NCBI RefSeq assembly: GCF_009763255.1
Contig: NZ_WSJB01000002.1
Location: 1 to 64,000, forward strand
Origin: Bordetella sp. 02P26C-1
GTDB lineage: Bacteria > Pseudomonadota > Gammaproteobacteria > Burkholderiales > Burkholderiaceae_B
Reading direction: 5' to 3'
DNA: 64,000 bases
Part shown: positions 57,236 through 64,000 of the stretch, in pieces
How positions within the stretch are numbered: position 1 is the first letter of the stretch
Layout of the letters: every line of letters starts with the position of its first letter
Notes under the pieces: model-generated
What the model saw: only the letters and a program-made list of their open reading frames with translations
Told to the model about the DNA's origin: nothing
Databases searched by the model: none
Program-made: the position numbers and the translations under genes

Positions 57236-59755
57236 ATGTTCAATTCTGCCCCCCCGCCAAATTTCAACTCATCAGCGCTCGGATCGATTGGACAGCCTGG
57301 ACTGGACGCGGAATCACATGACATCGAAACTGCGCTGCAATCGATCATCGGATCTAACGATGCCGAGGAGTTCAATATTCTAGTCAGCGGGTTGGGACTC
57401 AATCTTGGCGAATACAGATTCAGTAATGGGCAGAATTGTTTGCATCTGGCGATTGAACGGGATAGTTATGGCATCGCGCTGCAGCTCACCCAGCCAGACC
57501 AGGGTGGCGCCGGTTTGGATGAGAATTCCGTTCGGGACCTCCTGAACGGAAAAGACGCCGAGGGAAAAACTCCGCTGACGTACGCGCTCGAGCGGCCGAC
57601 CGATACATTCAAATGGGTACGACTCTTAGTTTGGGCAGGTGCCGTGGACGAAGACTCGTCGGCATTGGCTTGGGCAGCAAAGAATGGTCATGCGACGATC
57701 GTCAATTCTTTGATCAAGGCTAACGTAAACCAGTATTTGGACAAAGAGCTGGGTCGATACTCGCGCGATGTGAGGAAATTCCTCAACACCGGTGAAAAAG
57801 GGGAGGGCCTGTCCAATGCGCTGCGCGAGGCGGCAGTCAGCGGCAATACGAAAATCGTCCAGAGTTTGATTCGAGTCAACGCACCGGATAAGTCGTCAGA
57901 GGCGCTGCGTGGCGCGGCTGGCCGTGGCCAAGAGGCCGTTGTCACGCCGTTGCTCGCCACAGGCATGTACGACCGCGAGGATCTCACCCGAGCGTCGTCA
58001 GAGGCGATGCGCAACGGGCATATTGAAATCGCAGTGCGTCTGTGCGCGAAGGGCGGGAATCCGTCAGAGGTGCTAGCAGACTCCCTCGGCTTCGGAGGAC
58101 CGAGTGGACCGAAGCGGATCACTGCAATCAGAGGCTTGATGAATATTGGCGCGGATACCACTGCCGCAATGGTGAGCGCGGTGCGTAAGGGAACGCTGGA
58201 ATCCCTACCGACGCTGTCCCTGCTCGGCGCAGACTGCACTGCGCTGGCGGCTTCTCTGGTGATCGATAAAGATATTGAGGGATTCATCAAGCTGATGAAG
58301 AGCGGGGTGTCGATAGGGGAGGTGGTGACGTTGCTTTCGGGCAGTGGACGGACGGAAGCGGCGGAATTCCTTTTACGCCAAACCGTGGGCTCCGATCCGA
58401 CACTCCCCGTAGAAATCACGCGCGCAATACCGAGGCTTGCGCGTAACCCGGACCCAGCACTTCTCGAGGCAATTTTTCAACCGGGGCCACCCAGTGAGTT
58501 TCGATGCAATTGGCATCTTTTCGCGATAGACGGAAACCTGCCCGCTCTGCAAACATTAAATGACCTGGAATTGATCAATTCCGATTCGCTGGCGCTTTTG
58601 GTTCGAGGCCAGCATCTCGGCGGGGTGCAAACCGCCTTGCGGGCAGGCATCCCGGCTTCCGATACGCTCCGTACGCTTCATGACGACTATATCGCCGCTT
58701 TCGGGGAAAACTATCAGGCCGATCATGACGAAAACTGGAAGGGAATAGCATTGCTCATCCTCGCCGGCGCTGACGTATCGGAGCTGCCCGCTGGCCTGAA
58801 AGATCAAATACTTGCCACGATCAATGCTCGTCAGACCGTCGTCGCCGGTTTATCTGAGGACGAGAAAGTTCAACAACTCCAGACTGCCACGACAAGCGGA
58901 TCCATGTTGGATATCGCGCTCTTGTTGGAGCAAGATGCTGACGCTTCCGCTGCTCTGAGTATGATGGCCCCAAATGATCGCAGGGGCGGCATCCAGACAT
59001 TGCTGGATGCAGGCGTCGTTGCCACCGATTTGTTGATAGATTGCGTGAAAACGGGGCGCACTGAATTGGCGCAAACCGTGAATGAAGTCGTCAAACCAGA
59101 ACTGCCGGGTAAAGACTCTCTGACGACGGAGGTGCTCAGAAGCCTTCTTGCCCAGAATGATTTGAGTACGGCAGGTGCTGTGCTCTCCGATGTGACGGAT
59201 GGCGTAGATGCCCTTATTCAGTTCGCCAGGAAGAATGAAGAGAATTCCGCAAAGCTGTTATTTCAGCTAGGCGTTCCTGGCTCGACTGCCTTGCTGCAAT
59301 CATTGCGTGCCGGCGAATATGACGTTGCCAGTAAATTGATCGCTTATGGTGCGGACGTTCAAACAGCGCTAGAGAAGGCAGCAGCAGAAAAGCCCTCAAC
59401 TTGGCGGCTCGACCGTTCGACAAATGACATTCTCGACGCATTAGCTGTGGCGGGGGCTGACCTTCAGAAGGAGCTGCTACGTGCTGCTGAGCGTGGAGAC
59501 ACAACTGCCGCAAAGACGCTGATTCGCCATCGCTTCTGTAATAAGACTGAAGCGGTAGCGCGGGTTGTTGAAGACGACACCCTTAGCGATGCAGTCAAGA
59601 CTGGAAGGCTGGAATTTTTGCGTGACGCTGGCCTGGATATGCGCTATGTCTTGGATACGCTTACCGGAGATTCAGCGGCCACACTCAGGCGGCTTTTCGG
59701 CACGCAGATAGCGAGGCACTCGTTAGCAAGTGCAGCGTTGCTAGGGCGTGGCTAG
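57236..59755 (+). CDS. Large ankyrin-repeat-type protein, cluster B copy 4
   Basis: A complete-looking paralog (839 aa). It begins MFNSAPPPNFNSSALGSIGQ (Pro/Asn/Ser-rich, no Sec signal), then SNDAEEFNILVSGLGLNLGEYRFSNGQNCLHLAIER and LLNGKDAEGKTPLTYALERP, the shared module, with GKTPLTYA as ankyrin signature. Other repeats are SSALAWAAKNGHATIVNSLIKANV and GHIEIAVRLCAKGGNPSEVLADSL. KGIALLILAGADVSELP and LDIALLLEQDADASAALSMM match copies 1 and 2. The end has LEFLRDAGLDMRYVLDTLTGD. GGAG lies 6 bp before the ATG; a TTG 4 codons earlier is not needed. A binding function is likely, but the partner is unknown. Confidence 0.87.
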   Translation: MFNSAPPPNFNSSALGSIGQPGLDAESHDIETALQSIIGSNDAEEFNILVSGLGLNLGEYRFSNGQNCLHLAIERDSYGIALQLTQPDQGGAGLDENSVRDLLNGKDAEGKTPLTYALERPTDTFKWVRLLVWAGAVDEDSSALAWAAKNGHATIVNSLIKANVNQYLDKELGRYSRDVRKFLNTGEKGEGLSNALREAAVSGNTKIVQSLIRVNAPDKSSEALRGAAGRGQEAVVTPLLATGMYDREDLTRASSEAMRNGHIEIAVRLCAKGGNPSEVLADSLGFGGPSGPKRITAIRGLMNIGADTTAAMVSAVRKGTLESLPTLSLLGADCTALAASLVIDKDIEGFIKLMKSGVSIGEVVTLLSGSGRTEAAEFLLRQTVGSDPTLPVEITRAIPRLARNPDPALLEAIFQPGPPSEFRCNWHLFAIDGNLPALQTLNDLELINSDSLALLVRGQHLGGVQTALRAGIPASDTLRTLHDDYIAAFGENYQADHDENWKGIALLILAGADVSELPAGLKDQILATINARQTVVAGLSEDEKVQQLQTATTSGSMLDIALLLEQDADASAALSMMAPNDRRGGIQTLLDAGVVATDLLIDCVKTGRTELAQTVNEVVKPELPGKDSLTTEVLRSLLAQNDLSTAGAVLSDVTDGVDALIQFARKNEENSAKLLFQLGVPGSTALLQSLRAGEYDVASKLIAYGADVQTALEKAAAEKPSTWRLDRSTNDILDALAVAGADLQKELLRAAERGDTTAAKTLIRHRFCNKTEAVARVVEDDTLSDAVKTGRLEFLRDAGLDMRYVLDTLTGDSAATLRRLFGTQIARHSLASAALLGRG

Positions 59756-59868
59756 GACAACGCGGCCACTTATTGCATAAATTTCGTATCTAGATTTCCA
59801 GATTTCACCGTCGAATCCGCGTTAACCCGCTAAAATTGTTTTTTTTTGGTATTCTAGCGAGCGGAGAT

Positions 59869-60756
59869 ATGAAGATTGCGTTGGTCGGATGCGGGGAAGT
59901 CGGGGCGTGCTACGCCCAAGCGTGGATAGCCGCCGGACATGAGGTGTTCGCCGTCTGCGAACTGCGTCAAGATCCGGAGATGCAAGCGCGCGTGGGGAGT
60001 GTGGGCGCCGCGCTGCATGCTTCCCCTGGGCCTTGGCTTGCCGAGGCCGATCTGGTCGTGTCGGCGGTGTTCGGCTACGCGGCGCAAACCGTTGCCGCCG
60101 AGGCACTGCCGCATATGCGGCCCCACGCTCTCTATGCGGACTTCACGACGGCCAGCGCAGCCGATATGCGCGCGGCTGCTGCGATTGCCGCCGAACATGG
60201 TGTGCCGTTCGCCGACGTTGCCATCATGGGCGCCATCGCACTGCTTGGCGCGAAGACTCCATTGCTGATTGCGGGCACGGGCGCTGACGCGGCGGTGAAC
60301 TTCGCCGTCTCTTGCGATATTCCGGCCCGCGCCATCGAGGGTCAGGCGGGCGACGCTGTGCAACTCAAGCTTTTGCGCAGCATTATGACCAAGGGCATGG
60401 AAAGCCTCGCCGTCGAATGTCTGGTGGCCGCCGAAAAACTGGGCCTGCGCTCCGCGCTGTATGAGGTCCTGGGCGATATCGACCGTACACCGCTGACTAC
60501 CTTTATTGATTCCTTCGTCCGATCGCATGTTTTGCATGCGCCGCGCCGCCTTGCCGAGGTTCGCGAATCGCGCGAGCAGCTTGTCGAAGCCGGCTTGGAA
60601 CCCTTGGTGCTCGATGGCGTCGAGCGTTTGTTCGCGCGCACCAGTGCCGGCATCGAGGCGGCGCGCGCCAGCCAGGGCGGTGCGCCGCTCGAACTCGTCG
60701 ACACCGTGGAAGCCCGCTTGGCCTGGTTGACTCCGCTGGCCGAAAAGCACGCGTAA
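59869..60756 (+). CDS. NAD-binding 6-phosphogluconate-dehydrogenase-like oxidoreductase (DUF1932)
   Basis: The 295-aa product starts MKIALVGCGEVGACYAQAWIAAGHEVFAVCE, a Rossmann GxGxxG NAD(P)-binding motif, with VGAALHASPGPWLAEADLVVSAVFGYAAQTVAAEAL and YADFTTASAADMRAAAAIAAEHGVPFADVAIMGAIALLGAKTPLL following. The C-terminal helical DUF1932-type domain (about 180-295) replaces the classical 6PGDH one. The likely reaction is oxidation of a beta-hydroxyacid, substrate open. The ATG at 59869 is chosen because the 11 residues before it do not fit the fold; GGAG lies very close to it. It heads a row with a Bug and an RraA-type aldolase gene. Confidence 0.85.
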   Translation: MKIALVGCGEVGACYAQAWIAAGHEVFAVCELRQDPEMQARVGSVGAALHASPGPWLAEADLVVSAVFGYAAQTVAAEALPHMRPHALYADFTTASAADMRAAAAIAAEHGVPFADVAIMGAIALLGAKTPLLIAGTGADAAVNFAVSCDIPARAIEGQAGDAVQLKLLRSIMTKGMESLAVECLVAAEKLGLRSALYEVLGDIDRTPLTTFIDSFVRSHVLHAPRRLAEVRESREQLVEAGLEPLVLDGVERLFARTSAGIEAARASQGGAPLELVDTVEARLAWLTPLAEKHA

Positions 60757-60857
60757 CCTGGCGCGATTGGTGTAGCATCGGGCCCGCGCGAGCGATGTCA
60801 CGCTACGATCGTTGCCCGCGTGGCTCAGAAATATAAAAGAGTGAAGTGAGATAGATA

Positions 60858-61826
60858 ATGAAAAGCTTGAAGAAAATGGTGTTCGGCTTGGCCTTGAGCG
60901 CCTGCGCAATGACTGCCGCGGCGGTGGATATGGCGGGTGGGCCGATTACGTTCATTTCTCCCTTCCCGCCCGGCGGCGGAACGGACACGCTGACCCGTAT
61001 GATGGCCACGGCAATCGGCGAGGCCCAGGGTTGGAACATCGTGGTCGAGAACAAGCCCGGGGCAGGGGGAAACCTGGCGCTGGATGCCACCGCACGCGCG
61101 CGCCCCGATGGGCACACGCTGGTCATGGCGCAGACCGACAACATCGTGCTCAACCCTTGGCTTTATAAAAAGCTGAGCTACGACACGTTCAAGGACTTCA
61201 AGCCCGTCGCGCCGGTGGCTTCCTCGCCGAGCGTTTTTGTTGTGGTGCCGGATTCTCCCTACAAAACGCTGAGCGATGTGGTGGCGGCGGCCAAGGCGAA
61301 GCCGGGCGAGGTGTCGTTGGGCATCCCAGGCATCGGTGGCAGCGGGGATTTGATCGGCTATCTCTGGCGCAATGCCGCGGATATGGAGCTCATGCACGTG
61401 CCATATCGCGGCTGGTCGCAAGCATTTCCGGATCTGATGAGTGGCCGCATCGCGCTCTACACGGGGTCGCTGGCATCCTTGTTGCCTCAGATCAGCAGCG
61501 GCAAAGTCCGCGCGCTGGCCGTGGTGGCCGACCAACGCTCGCCTGCCTTGCCTGACGTCCCGACGTTTGTGGAAAGCGGCTTTCCGACGATTAACCAGAC
61601 CATCTGGTGGGGCTTGATGGCGCCTGGCCAGACGCCGGACGACGTGGTCGCCACACTCAACGATGCCGTCAACCAAGCACTAAAGAAACCCGAGATTGTC
61701 GAAAAGCTGGAAAAAGCAGGCTATAACGTCCTGCCCGGCACCCCCGAAGATCTGGCCAAGCGTCATCGCGCCGACCACGAAGCCTTCGGCAAAGTGGTGC
61801 AGCAGGTCGGCATTCCGCAACAATAA
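60858..61826 (+). CDS. Bug/TctC-family periplasmic binding protein (with RraA-type aldolase)
   Basis: Receptor of 322 aa with signal peptide MKSLKKMVFGLALSACAMTAAAVD and the core ITFISPFPPGGGTDTLTRMMATAIGEAQGWNIVVENKPGAGGNLALDATARARPDGHTLVMAQTDNIVLNPWLYKKL. MHVPYRGWSQAFPDLMSGRIALYTGSLASLL has a Trp in place of the small residue usually found after the YRG/YKG motif, which may narrow its pocket. LPDVPTFVESGFPTINQTIWWGLMAPGQTP closes the second lobe. It is placed between an NAD-dependent dehydrogenase gene and an RraA-family aldolase gene, so its ligand may be the substrate or precursor of that pathway. Confidence 0.92.
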   Translation: MKSLKKMVFGLALSACAMTAAAVDMAGGPITFISPFPPGGGTDTLTRMMATAIGEAQGWNIVVENKPGAGGNLALDATARARPDGHTLVMAQTDNIVLNPWLYKKLSYDTFKDFKPVAPVASSPSVFVVVPDSPYKTLSDVVAAAKAKPGEVSLGIPGIGGSGDLIGYLWRNAADMELMHVPYRGWSQAFPDLMSGRIALYTGSLASLLPQISSGKVRALAVVADQRSPALPDVPTFVESGFPTINQTIWWGLMAPGQTPDDVVATLNDAVNQALKKPEIVEKLEKAGYNVLPGTPEDLAKRHRADHEAFGKVVQQVGIPQQ

Positions 61827-61852
61827 CGAACCTTACTCCACGGAGCGTTTTT

Positions 61853-62527
61853 ATGATCGGCTTTGAGATTTTCCCCCGTCAACGTGCTGTCAGCCCGGAA
61901 CTCGTCGAAAAATTCCGTGCGCTGCCCGTTGCGAATATCAGCGACTGCATGTCGCGCATGGACGCCGGTGGCGCGCGCCTGCGTCCGATGCACGACGGCA
62001 CGTTGTTGGCGGGCCCCGCGTTGACGGTCCGTACGCGCCCCGGTGACAACCTGATGGTGCACAAGGCGTTGGGTTTGGCCAAGCCTGGCGATGTCATCGT
62101 GGTGGATGCCGGCGGCGATCTGACCAACGCGATCATCGGGGAAATCATGACCTCGTATGCACAGACGCGTGGCATCGCGGGCATTGTGATCAACGGTGCG
62201 ATTCGGGATTCCGGCGCGATTCGAAACGGTTCCTTCCCGGTCTACGCCGCCGGCGTGACGCATCGTGGTCCCTACAAAGACGGCCCGGGCGTCATCAACG
62301 GCACTATCGCGCTGGACGGCATGACGATCCAGCCCGGTGACCTGATTCTGGGTGACGAGGACGGTCTGCTGTGCGTGCCGTACGAGCAAGCCGAAGCCAT
62401 CTACCGCGATGCCGCCGCCAAGCACGCGGCCGAGGAAAAAACCATGGCCGACATCGCGGCTGGCAAGCTCGATACCTCGTGGGTCGATGCGCGCCTGAGC
62501 GCCTTGGGTTGCAAGTTGCCCGAGTAA
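61853..62527 (+). CDS. RraA-family protein, 4-hydroxy-4-methyl-2-oxoglutarate aldolase / dimethylmenaquinone methyltransferase-like
   Basis: The 224-aa protein resembles HMG/CHA aldolases, which split 4-hydroxy-4-methyl-2-oxoglutarate or 4-carboxy-4-hydroxy-2-oxoadipate into pyruvate and pyruvate or oxaloacetate. Visible are ANISDCMSRMDAGGARLRPMHDGTLLAGPALTVRTRPGDNLMVHKAL, VIVVDAGGDLTNAIIGEIMTSYAQTRGIAGIVINGAIRDSGAI, with Arg118 and Asp119 as the active-site pair, and a C-terminal extension to residue 224. Regulators of RNase E (RraA) share this fold but lack that extension and the pathway context. GGAG precedes the ATG by about 8 bp. It is the last gene of the three-gene plus-strand row. Confidence 0.88.
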   Translation: MIGFEIFPRQRAVSPELVEKFRALPVANISDCMSRMDAGGARLRPMHDGTLLAGPALTVRTRPGDNLMVHKALGLAKPGDVIVVDAGGDLTNAIIGEIMTSYAQTRGIAGIVINGAIRDSGAIRNGSFPVYAAGVTHRGPYKDGPGVINGTIALDGMTIQPGDLILGDEDGLLCVPYEQAEAIYRDAAAKHAAEEKTMADIAAGKLDTSWVDARLSALGCKLPE

Positions 62528-62551
62528 TGTTTTTGCGCGCTGACGCGCCAG

Positions 62552-62590
62552 ACGCCCCAGTGCTGCTAGTCAGCCTGGGGCGTTGTTTTA
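62552..62590 (+). terminator. Intrinsic terminator between the RraA-type and convergent GntR genes
   Basis: ACGCCCCAG and CTGGGGCGT, perfect 9-bp arms around a 14-nt loop, followed by TGTTTTA. It starts 25 bp after the RraA stop and overlaps the 3' end of the convergent GntR gene. Confidence 0.75.
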
Positions 62591-63225
62591 CGCTGATCCA
62601 GAAACAAGCGCCGCGTCGCGGTCAAGTGCAGGCGCATTGCGGTTTCTGCGTAATCAGGGTCCTTTGCGCGGATGGCGCTGATGATTTGCCTATGCTGCTC
62701 CACGCTGCTGAGCATGTTGTCTCTGCTGTAGAAATAAAAAGAGCCGATGAGTATCGGCAGGTCCACCAGATTCTCCACCAGCGTACGCACGCGCGCGGAC
62801 TGCGCGGCGCTGAGCAACGCGTGATGGAAACGGTTGTTGTAGTGCTGGATGCGCGCGGCGCAGTCCTCGTCACCCGACTGCACGGCCTCCAGCATCTGGT
62901 CATTGGCGCTTTGCAAAGCCTCGACGTGCTCGGGCTCAGCCCGTAGCGCAGCGGCTCTCGCCGCATAGGGCTCCAGCAACAAGCGCAGCTCGAACGCTTC
63001 TTCGATATCCCGATCCGACCAGCCCAGCACCACGGCGCCACGATGCGGTTCGCGCGCGACGAGGCCGTCTTCGATTAGTCTCTCGATCGCTTGCCGCACG
63101 GGGGTGCGGCTCACCGACAGTTCACTCGCGATGCGTTCCTCGCGCAGCCGTTCGCCCGGCAGAAACGCACCCGACATCAGACGTCGTCGCAGTTCTGCAT
63201 AAACGAGATCGCTTGCGCTGGGCAT
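62566..63225 (-). CDS. FadR-type GntR transcriptional regulator
   Basis: The 219 residues comprise a winged helix (DLVYAELRRRLMSGAFLPGERLREERIASELSVSRTPVRQAIERLIEDGLVAREPHRGAVV, about 6-66) and an all-helical FCD domain (AFELRLLLEPYAARAAALRAEPEHVEALQSANDQMLEAVQSGDEDCAARIQHYNNRFHHALLSAAQSARVRTLVENLV). The NRFHHAL segment supplies His residues that usually bind a metal in this family. AGAGGA before the ATG is part of a 38-bp dyad, suggesting autoregulation. It is convergent with the dehydrogenase-Bug-RraA row and downstream of a gamma-glutamyltransferase gene on the same strand; either could be its target. Confidence 0.92.
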   Translation of the reverse strand: MPSASDLVYAELRRRLMSGAFLPGERLREERIASELSVSRTPVRQAIERLIEDGLVAREPHRGAVVLGWSDRDIEEAFELRLLLEPYAARAAALRAEPEHVEALQSANDQMLEAVQSGDEDCAARIQHYNNRFHHALLSAAQSARVRTLVENLVDLPILIGSFYFYSRDNMLSSVEQHRQIISAIRAKDPDYAETAMRLHLTATRRLFLDQRKTTPQAD

Positions 63226-63233
63226 GGAGTGAA

Positions 63234-63271
63234 GTCCTCTGGGATAGTGTTAAAGCACTAGTTTAGAGGAC
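63234..63271. promoter_or_regulatory. 38-bp dyad symmetry before the GntR regulator gene
   Basis: Nested inverted repeats: outer arms GTCCTCT/AGAGGAC, a 4-nt gap on each side, inner arms TAGTG/CACTA, and a 6-nt centre TTAAAG. The outer arm contains the regulator's ribosome-binding site (AGAGGA on the minus strand). Symmetry and position suit an operator for the encoded GntR protein, or an RNA hairpin. Confidence 0.6.
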
Positions 63272-63280
63272 GCGCTGCAC

Positions 63281-64000
63281 CTACCACCCGCATGCATATG
63301 CCGGCCGGCGGGGATCGGCGCCGCCCCAACGCACGCCGCTCTGGGTATCGTGCTTGACCGCACACATGGCGCCCGCGCGCCAATTGCGTCCCTGCCACCA
63401 CTGCACTGCATGGCCCATCGCAGCCAGCTGCTCTCCGACCGCGCGATCCACCAGATCCTCGATCATCAAGCGGCCCGGCATCGCATTGTGTGGCTCGAAC
63501 GATGAGGGAAAACTGAATGTCGCAAAACGCGGTGCCTCGATCGCCTGTTGCAGGTCCATCCCAAACAGCTCGATATTGAGAAACGTCTGCAGCATCGCCT
63601 GGCATTGCACATCACCTCCGGGTGTGCCGAAAGGCATGACATATTCGCCTGGACGGATGGCCAGCGACGGGTTCGGCGTCAATCGCGGGCGTCGGCCGGG
63701 CGCGACCCGGAACGGATGGTCTGGATCCGCCCAAGATTGGCTGCCGCGACCGGATGCGCAGATACCCGTGCCGGGGATGACCGGCGTGTTGTAGGAGCCA
63801 TCGCTAGGCGTGGCGGAAAATGCATTGCCGGCTTTATCGACGACGGCCACATAGGAAGTATCCAGGCGTGGGTCGGTGCGCGCCGTGTCCGCGTCGGTCG
63901 CGGCCGTCATGCTGATGTCGCGATGACGCGGCAGAGCTCCCGCGGGCGGCATGTCCGCCCCGGCCCGGTCACGCAGAATCATGGCAAGGCGCTCGCGCGC
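63281..64000 (-). CDS. Gamma-glutamyltransferase-family enzyme, C-terminal part (runs off window)
   Basis: The last 239 codons of a second GGT-like gene that begins beyond the right edge. The visible part spans the small-subunit region: LDTSYVAVVDKAGNAFSATPSDGSYNTPVIPGTGICASGRGSQ corresponds to the autoprocessing site, with the Thr of DTSYVAVVD as likely nucleophile. PGRRPRLTPNPSLAIRPGEYVMPFGTPGGDVQCQAMLQTFLNIELFGMDLQQAIEAPRF is the conserved small-subunit core with its GTPGGD oxyanion loop. It is related to, but clearly distinct from, the GGT-like protein at 7114. The true start is outside the window. Confidence 0.9.
   Translation of the reverse strand, partial: ARERLAMILRDRAGADMPPAGALPRHRDISMTAATDADTARTDPRLDTSYVAVVDKAGNAFSATPSDGSYNTPVIPGTGICASGRGSQSWADPDHPFRVAPGRRPRLTPNPSLAIRPGEYVMPFGTPGGDVQCQAMLQTFLNIELFGMDLQQAIEAPRFATFSFPSSFEPHNAMPGRLMIEDLVDRAVGEQLAAMGHAVQWWQGRNWRAGAMCAVKHDTQSGVRWGGADPRRPAYACGW

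Noticed and set aside
59854-60909. Open frame of about 351 codons on the minus strand opposite the DUF1932 dehydrogenase gene
   Set aside because: Shadow of a gene with a clear Rossmann motif on the plus strand; its own translation is rich in Arg/His/Gly with no recognisable domain.
1-64000. CRISPR arrays, tRNA/rRNA genes, intact insertion sequences, prophage genes
   Set aside because: No regularly spaced direct repeats, cloverleaf-like segments, transposase motifs or phage structural genes were seen on reading.

Overview
The window looks like the chromosome of a Bordetella/Achromobacter-type betaproteobacterium (Alcaligenaceae). The grounds are a GC-rich sequence, the fliD-fliS-fliT / fliA-fliC flagellar arrangement, six solitary Bug/TctC-type solute-binding proteins, and dense catabolic operons, each with its own GntR, IclR or MarR regulator. 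No tRNA, rRNA, CRISPR array or intact insertion sequence was recognised.

Layout. (1) 1-4.8 kb: late flagellar genes. fliD-fliS-fliT and the start of a FliK-like gene are on the minus strand; fliA and fliC are on the plus strand. Good sigma-28 promoters precede fliD and fliC. (2) 5-6.5 kb: a HipB-HipA toxin-antitoxin pair with two operator palindromes. (3) 6.6-9.8 kb: a MarR regulator, a gamma-glutamyltransferase-like enzyme and a Bug protein. (4) 10-17 kb: three tandem paralogous ankyrin-type proteins of about 740-750 aa, each behind the same conserved leader. They are followed by an LpxO-like lipid A hydroxylase and a small hypothetical gene. (5) 18.7-30.5 kb: an 11-gene, largely overlapping minus-strand operon: MaoC hydratase, TRAP binding protein, amidase, second TRAP binding protein, DctQ, DctM, MmgE/PrpD, acyl-CoA dehydrogenase, CaiB/BaiF CoA-transferase, GntR/UTRA regulator, MFS transporter. 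It suggests uptake and CoA-dependent degradation of an organic acid or its amide. (6) 30.7-37.2 kb: an IclR regulator divergent from a Bug gene, a tyrosine phosphatase divergent from an NlpE-like lipoprotein, a class II aldolase with a Bug gene, and another Bug gene. (7) 37.2-47.6 kb: a two-subunit ring-hydroxylating dioxygenase with separate ferredoxin and reductase. With it are a 2-hydroxyacid dehydrogenase, a benzoylformate-decarboxylase-like ThDP enzyme, an aldehyde dehydrogenase, a Bug protein and a FadR-type regulator. Together these could form a mandelate-like aromatic route. A short remnant of a second Rieske subunit gene lies beyond the regulator. (8) 47.7-49.1 kb: YceI and a spermidine-synthase-fold protein with a signal peptide. 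(9) 49.3-59.8 kb: four more large ankyrin-type paralogs. (10) 59.9-64 kb: an NAD-dependent dehydrogenase, a Bug protein, an RraA-family aldolase, a GntR/FadR regulator behind a long dyad, and the end of a second gamma-glutamyltransferase-like gene.

The most unusual content is the seven-member family of large ankyrin-type proteins in two clusters. All share an N-terminal module, and most a C-terminal one. They have Ser/Thr/Pro/Asn-rich N-termini without a Sec signal peptide, and they carry shared upstream elements. They could be secreted effectors or another expanding accessory family. Their function cannot be read from the sequence.
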